From an uncultured Synergistales bacterium (lineage in GTDB: Bacteria; Synergistota; Synergistia; Synergistales; Aminobacteriaceae), in contig CAJOGI010000002.1 of NCBI GenBank assembly GCA_905234075.1, forward strand, positions 143,035 through 207,034: a stretch of 64,000 bases of DNA, given 5' to 3'. Below are positions 8,250-16,649 of this stretch, in pieces. A model generated the notes under the pieces. It was not told the origin of the DNA. It was given only the letters and a program-made list of their open reading frames with translations, and did no database searches. Made by a program: the position numbers and the translations under genes. Numbering within the stretch: the stretch's first letter is position 1; every line of letters begins with the position of its first letter.

Positions 8250-10496
8250 ATGCTTTTGAAAAAAAAATTTTTAGTTATTATCTCTGCGCTAATAATAATT
8301 TCTTGTTCGATTGTCTTTTTCTCAATCGAAATTAACCCCGGCAGAGTAAAAACAATTTTCGGCTCAACGGCATTTTATGACATTAACGGAAATTTATTTC
8401 ATGTCCGCTTGTCGCCGTCGTCGGAGTGGCAGATACCCATTAAGTTAAACGATATGGGGAAGTGGCTTCCGATTGTTGCTGTCAACGCTGAGGACGGGAG
8501 ATTTTATCGGCACTTCGGGATAGATTTTTTAGCGATGGCCCGTGCAGTTTTTCAAGACATAACGCGGGCTAAAGTTGTCTCTGGAGCTTCGACAATAACA
8601 AGCCAAGTTATAAGAATGTCAGTCTCTGAACGTGAAGGCCGTAAGCGAACGCCGCTGACAAAAATCCGTGAATTTATAATGGCGGTAAAGATAGAATTTC
8701 AGATGACTAAGCCGGAAATTTTAGAGACTTACTTAAATTTAGCTCCGTTCGGCGGAAATATTCGCGGTGTTCAGGCAGCGTCGCTGATTTATTTTGGGAA
8801 ATCGGCATCACAGATTTCTCGCGGAGAAGCCTGCTTATTAATCGGAATGCTGAAAAGCCCCACGCTCTACAGGCCCGACTTGAGGCCAAGCGCGGCGAAA
8901 AAAAGACGCGATAACATAATCGCTTTAATGGAGCGCAAAAAAGTTTTCACTCATGACGAAGCGCAGAGGGCATATCTTGAAGAGCTGCCGCGAAAAAAAT
9001 TTGAATTGCCTTCGCGTGCTTATCATTATTCAGAATTAATTTTGAGTCAAAATCCCGGCTTAATGCCCTCGCAAAAATTTGACACGACGCTAAATCTTGA
9101 AGCGCAGACAAAATTAGAAGGTATTTTGCGGCAGTCATTAAATGATTTTCCAAGCGACATAACTTTAGCCGCCGGAGTCATTGATAACAAGACGGCGGAT
9201 TTAATAGCGTGGGTCGGCAATGCGCGGTTCAGCTATAAAAATAATTTTGCGTCTAACTGGGTGGACTGCGGACGCTCTCCGCGCTCGCCCGGCTCGACTC
9301 TGAAACCGTTTGCTTATATCAGCGCGATAGATAACGGAGATTTAACGCCTTCGACTCTGCTGGCCGATACATCAATGGCTTTTTCGGGACGCGCTCCAAG
9401 AAATTTTGACTTAAAGTATCGCGGTGCAGTGAGTGCCCGTGTAGCGTTATCGGAAAGCCTGAACGCCCCTGCCGTCCGTGTGTTAAGAGCGACAGGCCAA
9501 GATAAAATCCTTTCACTAATGCGCGATGCAGGATTGAGGCATTTAACGCAGTCAGCAAATTATTACGGCGACAGTTTAATTTTGGGCGGCTGTGATGTTA
9601 CGGTGCTCGAAGAGTTAGAAGCCTTTACTTCGATAGCGTCGTTAGGAGTTCACAGGCAGATAAGATTTTTACAGGACTCCGCACAGACTTCAGAGAGAAT
9701 AGCGAGCCCGGAGGCCTGCTGGCTAGTCAGCGACATGCTGAGATATAACGGCGAACTTTCTTTATTTGCACGCGGAACTTTGGGGCTTCAGTGGCGAATG
9801 GCATTAAAGACAGGAACGTCGTACGGGCTTCGGGACGCATGGGCAAGTGCCTGGACACCTGATTACACCGTTGTAGTTTGGGCAGGCAATCCCGACGGGA
9901 CATCGTGGGACGGACTTGTGGGAGCGAGAGCCTCCGCGCCCGTCGCAGTAAAAATTCTGCGCGTAATCTCTCCAAAATCAAAATGGTATGAAAAGCCGGA
10001 TAATTTAATTTTGCGCAAGGTCTGCTCTCTTTCGGGAAAGCCTCCGACGGCCTTATGTCCTTCAGTAAAATTTGAATGGGCCATTGACGGCGTAACAAAA
10101 ACTTTTCCGTGCGACATGCACACAATAAAATCCGGCCAGACTGTCGTAAATCTTCCGGCAGGTTTTAATGAAAAGTTAAAGCGCGAAAATTTAGCCGTAA
10201 AAAAAGTCAGCCCGTTTTTATCAATAGCCTCTCCGATAAATGGAGCGTCATACTTTGCCGCGCCGTTCGACACTGAAAGAAAAATCCCAATGAAGTCCGA
10301 AGGAGCAGCGAGCCGAGTCTGGTGGTATCTTGACGGAAAATATATCGGCTCATCGCTTCCTGATAAAACTTTTTTTCACGGAGTGCCTGACGGTGAACAC
10401 GTCATCAGTGCGGTTGACGAGGAGGGGCGAACTTCATTTGTCAGCATAAAAGTTTTCACGCCCGGCAGACGAAAACAGAACGAATTATTATTTTAA
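8250..10496 (+). CDS. pbpC: Penicillin-binding protein 1C
   Basis: A bifunctional peptidoglycan synthase anchored in the inner membrane. The protein (748 aa) has an N-terminal membrane helix (about 8-27), a GT51 glycosyltransferase domain with AEDGRFYRHFG, a transpeptidase domain with SPGSTLKPF (active Ser), SESLNAP and KTGTS, and a C-terminal beta domain of the PBP1C type. The Cys residues near 640 (KVCSLSGKPPTALCP) are also typical of PBP1C. Length fits the family. There is no clear Shine-Dalgarno site because the preceding DNA is a heptad array in CTCC orientation. Confidence 0.92.
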   Translation: MLLKKKFLVIISALIIISCSIVFFSIEINPGRVKTIFGSTAFYDINGNLFHVRLSPSSEWQIPIKLNDMGKWLPIVAVNAEDGRFYRHFGIDFLAMARAVFQDITRAKVVSGASTITSQVIRMSVSEREGRKRTPLTKIREFIMAVKIEFQMTKPEILETYLNLAPFGGNIRGVQAASLIYFGKSASQISRGEACLLIGMLKSPTLYRPDLRPSAAKKRRDNIIALMERKKVFTHDEAQRAYLEELPRKKFELPSRAYHYSELILSQNPGLMPSQKFDTTLNLEAQTKLEGILRQSLNDFPSDITLAAGVIDNKTADLIAWVGNARFSYKNNFASNWVDCGRSPRSPGSTLKPFAYISAIDNGDLTPSTLLADTSMAFSGRAPRNFDLKYRGAVSARVALSESLNAPAVRVLRATGQDKILSLMRDAGLRHLTQSANYYGDSLILGGCDVTVLEELEAFTSIASLGVHRQIRFLQDSAQTSERIASPEACWLVSDMLRYNGELSLFARGTLGLQWRMALKTGTSYGLRDAWASAWTPDYTVVVWAGNPDGTSWDGLVGARASAPVAVKILRVISPKSKWYEKPDNLILRKVCSLSGKPPTALCPSVKFEWAIDGVTKTFPCDMHTIKSGQTVVNLPAGFNEKLKRENLAVKKVSPFLSIASPINGASYFAAPFDTERKIPMKSEGAASRVWWYLDGKYIGSSLPDKTFFHGVPDGEHVISAVDEEGRTSFVSIKVFTPGRRKQNELLF

Positions 10497-10518
10497 GAAA
10501 AAATTATAAAAAACGATC

Positions 10519-11772
10519 ATGATAAAAATAATTGAAGCAAAAAATTTTTCATACACTCACATAAAAGACAATGCCACCGACGTTAGCTCTGCAGTCCGTG
10601 AAATTATTGAGGACGTTAAGAATAACGGCGACGAGGCAGTTAAAAAATACGAAAAAAAATTTGACGGCGTTGAATTAAATTCCCTCGAAGTCTCTCAAGC
10701 CGAAAAGGACGAGGCATTAAAAGCGGTCGGCGATGACTTCATAAAAATTCTTGAGCGAGCCGCGAAAAATATTCATGAATTTCATTCTAGGCAGGTCCGC
10801 AGCGGTTTTGCTTTTTCAAATAAAGACGGCGTTATTTTAGGTCAAAGGATAATTCCGCTTGAGCGTGTCGGTCTTTATATTCCCGGCGGCACGGCTTCGT
10901 ATCCTTCGAGCGTCTTAATGAACGCGATACCGGCAAAAATCGCGGGCTGCAAAGAAATTTTTATCGCGACTCCTCCGAAAATAAAAAATGAAATTATAGC
11001 GGCGGCTGAAGTCGCAGGAGCAAATAAAATTTTTAAGATGGGCGGCGCACAGGCTGTCGCGGCGTTTGCGTACGGGACTGAAAGCGTGCCGAGAGTTGAT
11101 AAAATTTCAGGGCCCGGAAATATTTTTGTTGCTGAAGCAAAGCGTCAGGTATTCGGTCAGGTTTCTATCGACATGATAGCCGGGCCGAGCGAGATTTTAA
11201 TAATTGCTGATGAAAATAACAATCCTGCTTACATCGCCGCCGACATGTTGGCGCAGGCCGAACACGATAAATTAGCGAGCGCGATTTTAATTACGAACTC
11301 TAAAAATTTTGCCGAGAGCGTATCGAATGAAATTGAAGCCCAGATAAAAAATTTAATTCGTCATGACATCGCAAGAGCCTCAATCGACACGAACGGAAAA
11401 ATAATTTTGATTAATAATCTTGAAGAAGCCATAAAAATTTCAAATGAAATTGCGCCTGAACATTTAGAGCTTTGTGTTGAAAATCCGTTTGAATGGCTGA
11501 CGGAAGGAAAAATTAAAAATGCCGGCTCGGTCTTTTTGGGTAAGCATTCGCCCGAAGCATTAGGGGATTATTACGCAGGCCCTAATCACACACTGCCGAC
11601 AATGGGGACGGCGAGATTTTCAAGCCCTCTTTCAGTCGATGACTTTGTGAAAAAGTCGCAGTATATTTTTTACACTCAAGACGCTCTGAAAAAAGTTTCT
11701 GATGATATTGCAAAGTTCGCCCGGTCTGAAGGACTTACGGGGCACGCGAACAGCGTTTTAATTAGAAAATAA
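10519..11772 (+). CDS. hisD: Histidinol dehydrogenase
   Basis: HisD oxidises L-histidinol to L-histidine in two NAD-dependent steps, using zinc. The protein (417 aa) shows the family signature SGPGNIFVAEAKRQVFG, GPSEILIIAD, AQAEHD and the catalytic Glu-His pair in IAPEHLEL. No other histidine biosynthesis gene is present in this window, so hisD stands alone behind pbpC (22-nt gap). No good ribosome site precedes the ATG. Confidence 0.95.
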   Translation: MIKIIEAKNFSYTHIKDNATDVSSAVREIIEDVKNNGDEAVKKYEKKFDGVELNSLEVSQAEKDEALKAVGDDFIKILERAAKNIHEFHSRQVRSGFAFSNKDGVILGQRIIPLERVGLYIPGGTASYPSSVLMNAIPAKIAGCKEIFIATPPKIKNEIIAAAEVAGANKIFKMGGAQAVAAFAYGTESVPRVDKISGPGNIFVAEAKRQVFGQVSIDMIAGPSEILIIADENNNPAYIAADMLAQAEHDKLASAILITNSKNFAESVSNEIEAQIKNLIRHDIARASIDTNGKIILINNLEEAIKISNEIAPEHLELCVENPFEWLTEGKIKNAGSVFLGKHSPEALGDYYAGPNHTLPTMGTARFSSPLSVDDFVKKSQYIFYTQDALKKVSDDIAKFARSEGLTGHANSVLIRK

Positions 11773-11810
11773 AAGCTCATATATTTTTCTGAGTGAAGCC
11801 GTTAAATTTT

Positions 11811-11820
11811 GTGATATAAT
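11811..11820 (+). promoter_or_regulatory. Extended -10 promoter of the pilin-like gene
   Basis: TG-A-TATAAT (TATAAT at 11815-11820), giving an mRNA leader of about 78 nt before the ATG at 11905. Confidence 0.6.
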
Positions 11821-11839
11821 CAAAATCATAAGTAATTTA

Positions 11840-11894
11840 CCCCCCTCCGATACGTAATTCACACGAAGAATCTTGGGGTTGGGGAAGAAAGGGG
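11840..11894 (+). promoter_or_regulatory. Leader with C-rich and G-rich tracts able to pair
   Basis: CCCCCCTCC (11840-11848) can pair either with GGGGTTGGGG (11875-11884) or with the GGGG of the ribosome site (11891-11894). This could control translation of the pilin gene. It is a pairing seen by eye only. Confidence 0.3.
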
Positions 11895-11904
11895 AAATTA
11901 TAAA

Positions 11905-12477
11905 ATGAAAAACTTTTCAAAGCGCAAGGGCTTCACGTTGGTTGAGTTGTTAATTGTTATTGTCGTCATTGGCGTTCTTTCGGCTATGATGATGTTGTCG
12001 AGTACGGAGGCTGTGTCTTCTGCAAAGGCCGCGAATGTTATCAACAATCTTCGCAACATCAAGACCGCCGTTTTGTCGTGGTATACGGATAATCTTGACA
12101 GAATAAAGTTAGATAACGATCATCACTATAAAATAGACGGCGGGAATTTCTCTGCCTTCTTTGTTCAAAACAAGAAGTCAGAAATATTAAAATACCTCAA
12201 CAATGACAGTTCTATAAACATAAAGAATAAAAATGACACATTGAATAATGGAGACTATTTACTGACAACTATAGCCGGTAGTAAATACTGGTATATTTGC
12301 TATTATGTTGGCAATGATAAAAGTCTTCAAGCTAAACTTGCCTCAAGAGCAAAGACTGCCGAGCTATTCGGTGAAAACGCTAAGGATTTTAGAAAAGATT
12401 TAAACTCCACTAAATGTGATACTTATTACACTAATCAGAACTTTGCTTGTATGTTTGTTCTTAGCTTAGTCGATTAG
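11905..12477 (+). CDS. Type IV pilin-like / pseudopilin protein
   Basis: The N-terminus KRKGFTLVELLIVIVVIGVLSA is a prepilin signal: basic leader, Gly before the cleavage site, Phe at +1, Glu at +5, then the hydrophobic pilin helix. The rest (about 50-190) is a globular domain with no recognised match and three Cys. No pilus assembly genes lie nearby, so it is an orphan gene and might be a pseudopilin of a secretion or uptake system encoded elsewhere. It has its own promoter and leader. Confidence 0.8.
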   Translation: MKNFSKRKGFTLVELLIVIVVIGVLSAMMMLSSTEAVSSAKAANVINNLRNIKTAVLSWYTDNLDRIKLDNDHHYKIDGGNFSAFFVQNKKSEILKYLNNDSSINIKNKNDTLNNGDYLLTTIAGSKYWYICYYVGNDKSLQAKLASRAKTAELFGENAKDFRKDLNSTKCDTYYTNQNFACMFVLSLVD

Positions 12478-12493
12478 CACGGCGCAAAAAAAT

Positions 12494-12523
12494 TCCTACC
12501 TCCTACCTCCTAACTCCTACCTG
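12494..12523. repeat. Heptad array (CTCC orientation)
   Basis: TTCCTAC, CTCCTAC, CTCCTAA, CTCCTAC and CTG between convergent genes. It contains the pgeF stop codon (12510-12512) and the last codons of pgeF. Confidence 0.8.
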
Positions 12524-13157
12524 TCTGTATTTTCAGCGTCATGCGTTCAGTTTTGTCGCCGCGCCTGTACGAATAACAATCTTTTTCAGTGAAAGTGTCA
12601 ACGCCGGAAAGAATAATATTTTCTTCGGCTAAATTTTTTTCTAATAACTGGCTCCTAATTTCTCCTGCCAAGTCAAAATAAATTTTTCCTTCGTTTTCTT
12701 TTATGTCGTAATTTTCTTTGTGAAAAGTCTCAAGCCCTTTTCGAGTCCATTCGTCGTTAATATCTCTGCAATAATTTTCGCGCCCTATGCACGGCCCGAC
12801 CCATGCGTGAAGATTTTTAGCAGGCTCGTCAAATAATTTAACGCCCTTCCCGGAAATATTTAACACTGTTCCTTTATAGCCTGAATGTAAAATCATCGCA
12901 AACTTTTCCGACCATATTAAAACCGGCGCACAGTCGGCAAATCTCAATGACGCTTCGGCGTTCGCGGTCTTCAAAAAAATTCCGTCAGCTTCGGGAACTT
13001 TCGGACGCGCATATTCGTTTATATTTTCGTCGTTAATTATTATTATGTTGTCCTTGTGAACCTGCGAGGGCCTTATCTGCGGCAGAAGGCTCTCCGCAAT
13101 TTTCTCGCCCCTCATAAAAAATTCAGCGTGTAAAAATTTCGGTGTCAGTATTTTCAT
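12510..13157 (-). CDS. pgeF: PgeF/YfiH family multicopper-oxidase-like protein (purine nucleoside or peptidoglycan editing enzyme)
   Basis: The family (laccase-like DUF152) has been linked both to purine nucleoside phosphorolysis/deamination and to removal of wrong residues from peptidoglycan precursors. The protein (215 aa) shows PSQVHKDN, EADGIFL, FADCAPVLIWS, HSGYKGT and GPCIG, which include the His, Cys and His zinc ligands. I start at ATG 13155-13157; a TTG six codons upstream overlaps the -10 box. The last residues (QTGRS) and the TAG stop are written by the heptad array. With TATAAT only 6 nt before the ATG, the mRNA may be leaderless. Confidence 0.88.
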   Translation of the reverse strand: MKILTPKFLHAEFFMRGEKIAESLLPQIRPSQVHKDNIIIINDENINEYARPKVPEADGIFLKTANAEASLRFADCAPVLIWSEKFAMILHSGYKGTVLNISGKGVKLFDEPAKNLHAWVGPCIGRENYCRDINDEWTRKGLETFHKENYDIKENEGKIYFDLAGEIRSQLLEKNLAEENIILSGVDTFTEKDCYSYRRGDKTERMTLKIQTGRS

Positions 13158-13190
13158 GACGTTATTATAATGCAAAAAAATTTTGTGCCG
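13158..13190 (-). promoter_or_regulatory. Promoter of pgeF, probably giving a leaderless mRNA
   Basis: TATAAT (complement of 13164-13169) is followed by 6 nt and then the ATG, so transcription would begin at or within 1-2 nt of the start codon. TTACGG 18 nt upstream may be the -35. Confidence 0.5.
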
Positions 13191-13194
13191 TAAT

Positions 13195-13222
13195 TAAAAA
13201 TCGCGCAATTTTTTTCCGATAA
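13195..13222 (+). promoter_or_regulatory. Candidate sigma-28 (flagellar) promoter of fliS
   Basis: TAAAAATC, 12 nt, TCCGATAA. The flagellar sigma factor prefers TAAA near -35 and GCCGATAA near -10 with 11 nt between, so seven of eight -10 bases fit and the spacer is one longer. The match is meaningful because the next gene is flagellar. Confidence 0.45.
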
Positions 13223-13321
13223 GATATTCAGCAAGCGAATAAAAAAATTAAGAACGGAATTAGAAATTATAAAATAAATTCTTATTCCAGACTCATAAAA
13301 AATATATGGGGGTCAGTAAAT

Positions 13322-13864
13322 ATGATAAACAGCAGCGCACAATTTAAGTATCAGGCGACAAGAATTTCAACGGCAACAAAAGAACAGCTTCTTTTAATCA
13401 CATACGACATCGGCATCAAAGCGTGCCACGCGGCGGAAAATGCTATGCGTTCAGTGAACGGCTCGGTGCCGGACTTCGATTTAGCTAACAGGGAAATAAT
13501 CCGGGCTCAGGAAGTTGTGAGGGAATTAATGGTAACTTTGAACCGCGACAAAGGCGGAGAGATGGCCGACAAATTAATGCAGCTCTACGAATACATGTAT
13601 CAGCTTCTCGTTGACGCTAACATGAAAAAAGAACCCGACAACCTTAAAACAGTGCGGGGCATGTTGGAAGAGTTGAAGCAGACTTGGGAGGCCGCGTTAA
13701 TGAAACTTTTGCAGGAGTATCAAGTGGCTCACCCGGACGATAAAGACCTTCAGAACGCGATGGCTGAAATTGAAGGCAGGAAGCCAGCAGCTCCGACAGC
13801 ACCGCTCAAGACGACCGCTCCGACAGTTAAACCGGCAGCAAGGAGTTTTACACTTGCGGGATAA
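13322..13864 (+). CDS. fliS: Flagellar export chaperone FliS
   Basis: FliS binds flagellin in the cytoplasm and keeps it unfolded for export. The protein (180 aa) matches FliS over its first 125 residues: the N-terminal AQFKYQATRISTATKEQLLLITYDIGIKAC, then the four-helix region. A C-terminal extension of about 40 residues rich in Pro, Ala and Thr goes beyond the usual 125-140 aa length. GGGGG lies 11 nt before the ATG. It overlaps the next gene by 11 nt. No flagellin gene is in the window. Confidence 0.9.
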   Translation: MINSSAQFKYQATRISTATKEQLLLITYDIGIKACHAAENAMRSVNGSVPDFDLANREIIRAQEVVRELMVTLNRDKGGEMADKLMQLYEYMYQLLVDANMKKEPDNLKTVRGMLEELKQTWEAALMKLLQEYQVAHPDDKDLQNAMAEIEGRKPAAPTAPLKTTAPTVKPAARSFTLAG

Positions 13865-14312
13865 AATTCTTGAGCAGTCCAAAGAATTAATAACCAGAGA
13901 AATAAAACTCTGTAAAAAGTTAAGGACAATGATCTCTCGCGAATTAGAGGCCATTGTCCTTGATGGTAATATGGACGAGCTTTTTAATATTCTTGAAAAG
14001 AAGGACGAAATATTATCGGAGCTTCAGCTTCTCGCGGACGGCTGGCGCGACGTTCTAAACAGTCCCTTAATTAATAACAACGCACCTAACGGACTTAGAA
14101 CACGTTTGCTAGAATTATACCCGGACGACACGGAGCTTCCTGAACTTATTCAAGAGAGCCGCGACATCGCAGACAGCATTATGCAGGCCGAAGACAACGC
14201 AATCTCAGAGCTTGGAAAATACAGAGACGGCCTCCGTTCGCAAATGGCCTCAAGAGTTCACGGACGCAACGCCGCCGCAAGTTATGCACGCATGGGAGGG
14301 TCAATGATATAG
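13854..14312 (+). CDS. FlgN/FliT-like flagellar chaperone
   Basis: A 152-aa, almost fully helical acidic protein following fliS, which is where FlgN or FliT type chaperones sit. The sequence has heptad-like helices (EQSKELITREIKLCKKLRTMI, with DELFNILEKKDEIL after it) resembling FlgN, which escorts hook-associated proteins. I start at TTG 13854, because AAGGAG stands 8 nt before it inside the end of fliS; a longer frame from 13770 would be the fliS gene read in a second frame. The stop TAG runs directly into a heptad array. Confidence 0.65.
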   Translation: MRDKILEQSKELITREIKLCKKLRTMISRELEAIVLDGNMDELFNILEKKDEILSELQLLADGWRDVLNSPLINNNAPNGLRTRLLELYPDDTELPELIQESRDIADSIMQAEDNAISELGKYRDGLRSQMASRVHGRNAAASYARMGGSMI

Positions 14313-14343
14313 TTAGGAGGTAGGAGTTAGGAGTTAGGAGGTA
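14311..14343. repeat. Heptad array supplying a ribosome site
   Basis: Units TTAGGAG, GTAGGAG, TTAGGAG, TTAGGAG, GTATAAA. The last AGGAGG is 7 nt before the ATG of the M48 protease gene and acts as its Shine-Dalgarno site. Confidence 0.8.
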
Positions 14344-14348
14344 TAAAA

Positions 14349-15404
14349 ATGAGGAAAAAATTTTTTTTAGCACTTTTAATTTTTTTGTTTTCTTTTGATT
14401 TTGCATGTGCCGCAGATGATTCAGACTTGGCAAAAGAGCGCGAGATCGGTCAAAAAATTGTCAAGCAGATTGAAGAGCAGTGGCCGTTGATTTCCGATCC
14501 GGCTGCAAATTCAAAACTCGAAATGATAATTAACCGTCTTGAGCCTTATATGGAACGCAGAATAGACTGGGAAGTCCGCATAGTGAACAGCGAAGAGTTA
14601 AACGCCTTTTGTCTTCCGGGCGGTTTTATTTTTTTTACGACAGGGATATTAAAAAAGCTCGAGACTGATTCAGAACTTGCCGCAGTCATGGCGCACGAGA
14701 TGATACACGCGGACAGGAAGCACGGATTAAAAATGGCAGCTGAATCTGAAAAAGTAACGTTAGGCGCGATTGCCATTATGTTATTGAGCGGAGGCGCGGC
14801 GGCTCCGATTATTCTTGCACAGATGGCGCAGGTTGCCATAACGAGCTCATACACTCTCGAACTTGAAAGCGAAGCTGACAGGCTTGGCCTTGAAGCTCTA
14901 ATTCAATCCGGCTATTCTCCTACGGGAATGATAACTTTGTTTGAGCGTTTCATGGCGGAAGAATATAAACAGCCTATTCACGAGTACGGAATTTACATGA
15001 ATCACCCGGACTCTCCGAAAAGATTAGACAGTGCCGTAAAAATTCTGCACGCGAAAAAAATTCCGATTGAAAGAAAATATCCGCTCGGACTGTTAAGAAC
15101 TTCGATAAAGAGGACGGACAAAAAAGTTTTACTCAGCGTTGACGGCGCGACGGTCTTGACGGCAGATAAAAATTCAGAGAATGAAAATACAGTTAAAGAA
15201 ATTAAAAATAATATCGACAAGTATTTACAGCTTGAGTTAGCTCCTTATGAACTCAATGTAATAAATAATGCTTTATACATCGGCAACAAATTAACCGCAA
15301 AAAATATAAAGGGCATGACAACGCCGGAAGATTTGAAAAAAAATCTTTTGAAGGCGATTAATTCTGCACGAGCTAAACACCCGACATCAAAATTTTTTAA
15401 GTAA
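14349..15404 (+). CDS. M48 family metalloprotease, periplasmic
   Basis: A secreted zinc protease of the M48 type (as in BepA/YfgC and LoiP). The protein (351 aa) has a signal peptide ([16 protein letters not shown]...ACA), then the zinc motif [12 protein letters not shown] (HExxH) and the third ligand in [16 protein letters not shown] short hydrophobic stretch after the active site is normal for these proteins. The C-terminal 120 residues have no recognised match. It probably handles misfolded envelope proteins. Translation uses the AGGAGG from the heptad array. Confidence 0.88.
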   Translation: MRKKFFLALLIFLFSFDFACAADDSDLAKEREIGQKIVKQIEEQWPLISDPAANSKLEMIINRLEPYMERRIDWEVRIVNSEELNAFCLPGGFIFFTTGILKKLETDSELAAVMAHEMIHADRKHGLKMAAESEKVTLGAIAIMLLSGGAAAPIILAQMAQVAITSSYTLELESEADRLGLEALIQSGYSPTGMITLFERFMAEEYKQPIHEYGIYMNHPDSPKRLDSAVKILHAKKIPIERKYPLGLLRTSIKRTDKKVLLSVDGATVLTADKNSENENTVKEIKNNIDKYLQLELAPYELNVINNALYIGNKLTAKNIKGMTTPEDLKKNLLKAINSARAKHPTSKFFK

Positions 15405-15412
15405 AAATAAAA

Positions 15413-16483
15413 ATGAATAACGAAATATTAAATTATGAATCTGTCGCGCTTGATGATGACGACAGCGCACTTGTTATACTCGATCAGACAGAACTGCCGG
15501 GCGAAATAAAAATTCTCTGCTTAAAAAATCAAAAAGATATTTGGCAGGCAATTTATAAGCTTCAAGTACGTGGCGCACCTGCAATCGGAATAGCGGCGAG
15601 CTTCGGCTTATATCTTGCGGCAAAAAATATTCAGGCCGACGATTACGAAGAATTTTTTTCAAAATTTCACGCAGCAAAAGAATATCTAAATTCTTCGCGT
15701 CCCACAGCTGTAAATTTATCGTGGGCATTAAACAGGCTTGAGAAAGTTTTGATTAATAACCGCGACAAAAATATTTCAGAGATAAAAAAATTACTGCGCG
15801 ACGAGGCCGTAAAAATTAAAGACGAAGATATTTTAATGTGCCGCAAGATCGGCGAATACGGGCTGACTTTAATAAAAGACGGCGACGGAATTTTAACTCA
15901 CTGCAATGCCGGACAGTTAGCGACTTCAAAATACGGGACCGCTTTAGCTCCGATACATTTAGGACGCGAAAGGGGTATGAATTTCAAAGTTTACTGCGAC
16001 GAGACGAGACCCCTGCTTCAAGGCGCGAGGCTCTCAACTTTTGAATTAATTGCCGACGGAGTTGACACTACTTTAATATGCGACAACATGGCCTCGCAAG
16101 TTATGAAAAACGGCTGGATTAACGCGGTCTTTGTCGGCTGTGATAGAGTAGCTGCGAACGGCGATGCCTGTAATAAAATCGGCACATCAGGCTTGGCGGT
16201 GCTTGCAAAATATTATGATATTCCTTTTTATGTTCTTGGCCCGACCTCGACAATAGACATGAGTATAAAAAACGGCAGAGAAATAATAATCGAACAGCGT
16301 CCTGCTGAAGAAGTAACTGAAATGTGGTACAAAAAGCGAATGGCCCCGAAGGACGTTAAAGTTTATAATCCTGCCTTTGACGTTACGGATAATGAATTAA
16401 TTACGGGAATTGTTACTGAATACGGAATAGCTAAACCGCCTTACTCTGAAAGCCTGAAAAAAATTTTCGACGAGAAAAATTAA
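15413..16483 (+). CDS. mtnA: S-methyl-5-thioribose-1-phosphate isomerase
   Basis: MtnA turns methylthioribose-1-phosphate into methylthioribulose-1-phosphate in methionine salvage. The protein (356 aa) shows [14 protein letters not shown], the catalytic Cys in [10 protein letters not shown] (usually HCNTG), GARLSTFEL, and the catalytic Asp in [11 protein letters not shown]. Length fits. The gene follows the M48 gene by 8 nt without a clear ribosome site. No methylthioribose kinase or other salvage gene is in this window. Confidence 0.93.
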   Translation: MNNEILNYESVALDDDDSALVILDQTELPGEIKILCLKNQKDIWQAIYKLQVRGAPAIGIAASFGLYLAAKNIQADDYEEFFSKFHAAKEYLNSSRPTAVNLSWALNRLEKVLINNRDKNISEIKKLLRDEAVKIKDEDILMCRKIGEYGLTLIKDGDGILTHCNAGQLATSKYGTALAPIHLGRERGMNFKVYCDETRPLLQGARLSTFELIADGVDTTLICDNMASQVMKNGWINAVFVGCDRVAANGDACNKIGTSGLAVLAKYYDIPFYVLGPTSTIDMSIKNGREIIIEQRPAEEVTEMWYKKRMAPKDVKVYNPAFDVTDNELITGIVTEYGIAKPPYSESLKKIFDEKN

Positions 16484-16485
16484 CT

Positions 16486-16513
16486 TCTACCTCCTACTTC
16501 CTAACTCCTACCT
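16486..16513. repeat. Heptad array (CTCC orientation)
   Basis: CTACCTCCTACTTCCTAACT and following CCTACCTG, between the mtnA stop and the tRNA gene. Confidence 0.75.
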
Positions 16514-16521
16514 GAAGAAAG

Positions 16522-16597
<76 letters not shown>

Positions 16598-16609
16598 GAA
16601 AAATTCGTG

Positions 16610-16624
16610 AAAGATTATATCACA
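16610..16624 (-). promoter_or_regulatory. Extended -10 promoter of tRNA-Arg
   Basis: TGTGATATAAT on the minus strand (TATAAT is the complement of 16614-16619), 16 nt before the mature 5' end. Confidence 0.6.
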
Positions 16625-16635
16625 AAAATAATTCA

Positions 16636-16649
16636 TAACTCCTAACTCT
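16636..16649. repeat. Short heptad array at the flhB stop
   Basis: AACTCCTAACTC. It contains the flhB TAG stop (complement of 16642-16644), so the last two codons of flhB lie in the array. Confidence 0.55.

Noticed and set aside
10497-10518. TATAAA 8 nt before hisD as a fourth leaderless promoter
   Set aside because: The box is weak, lies in an A-rich stretch, and hisD can be read from the pbpC transcript.
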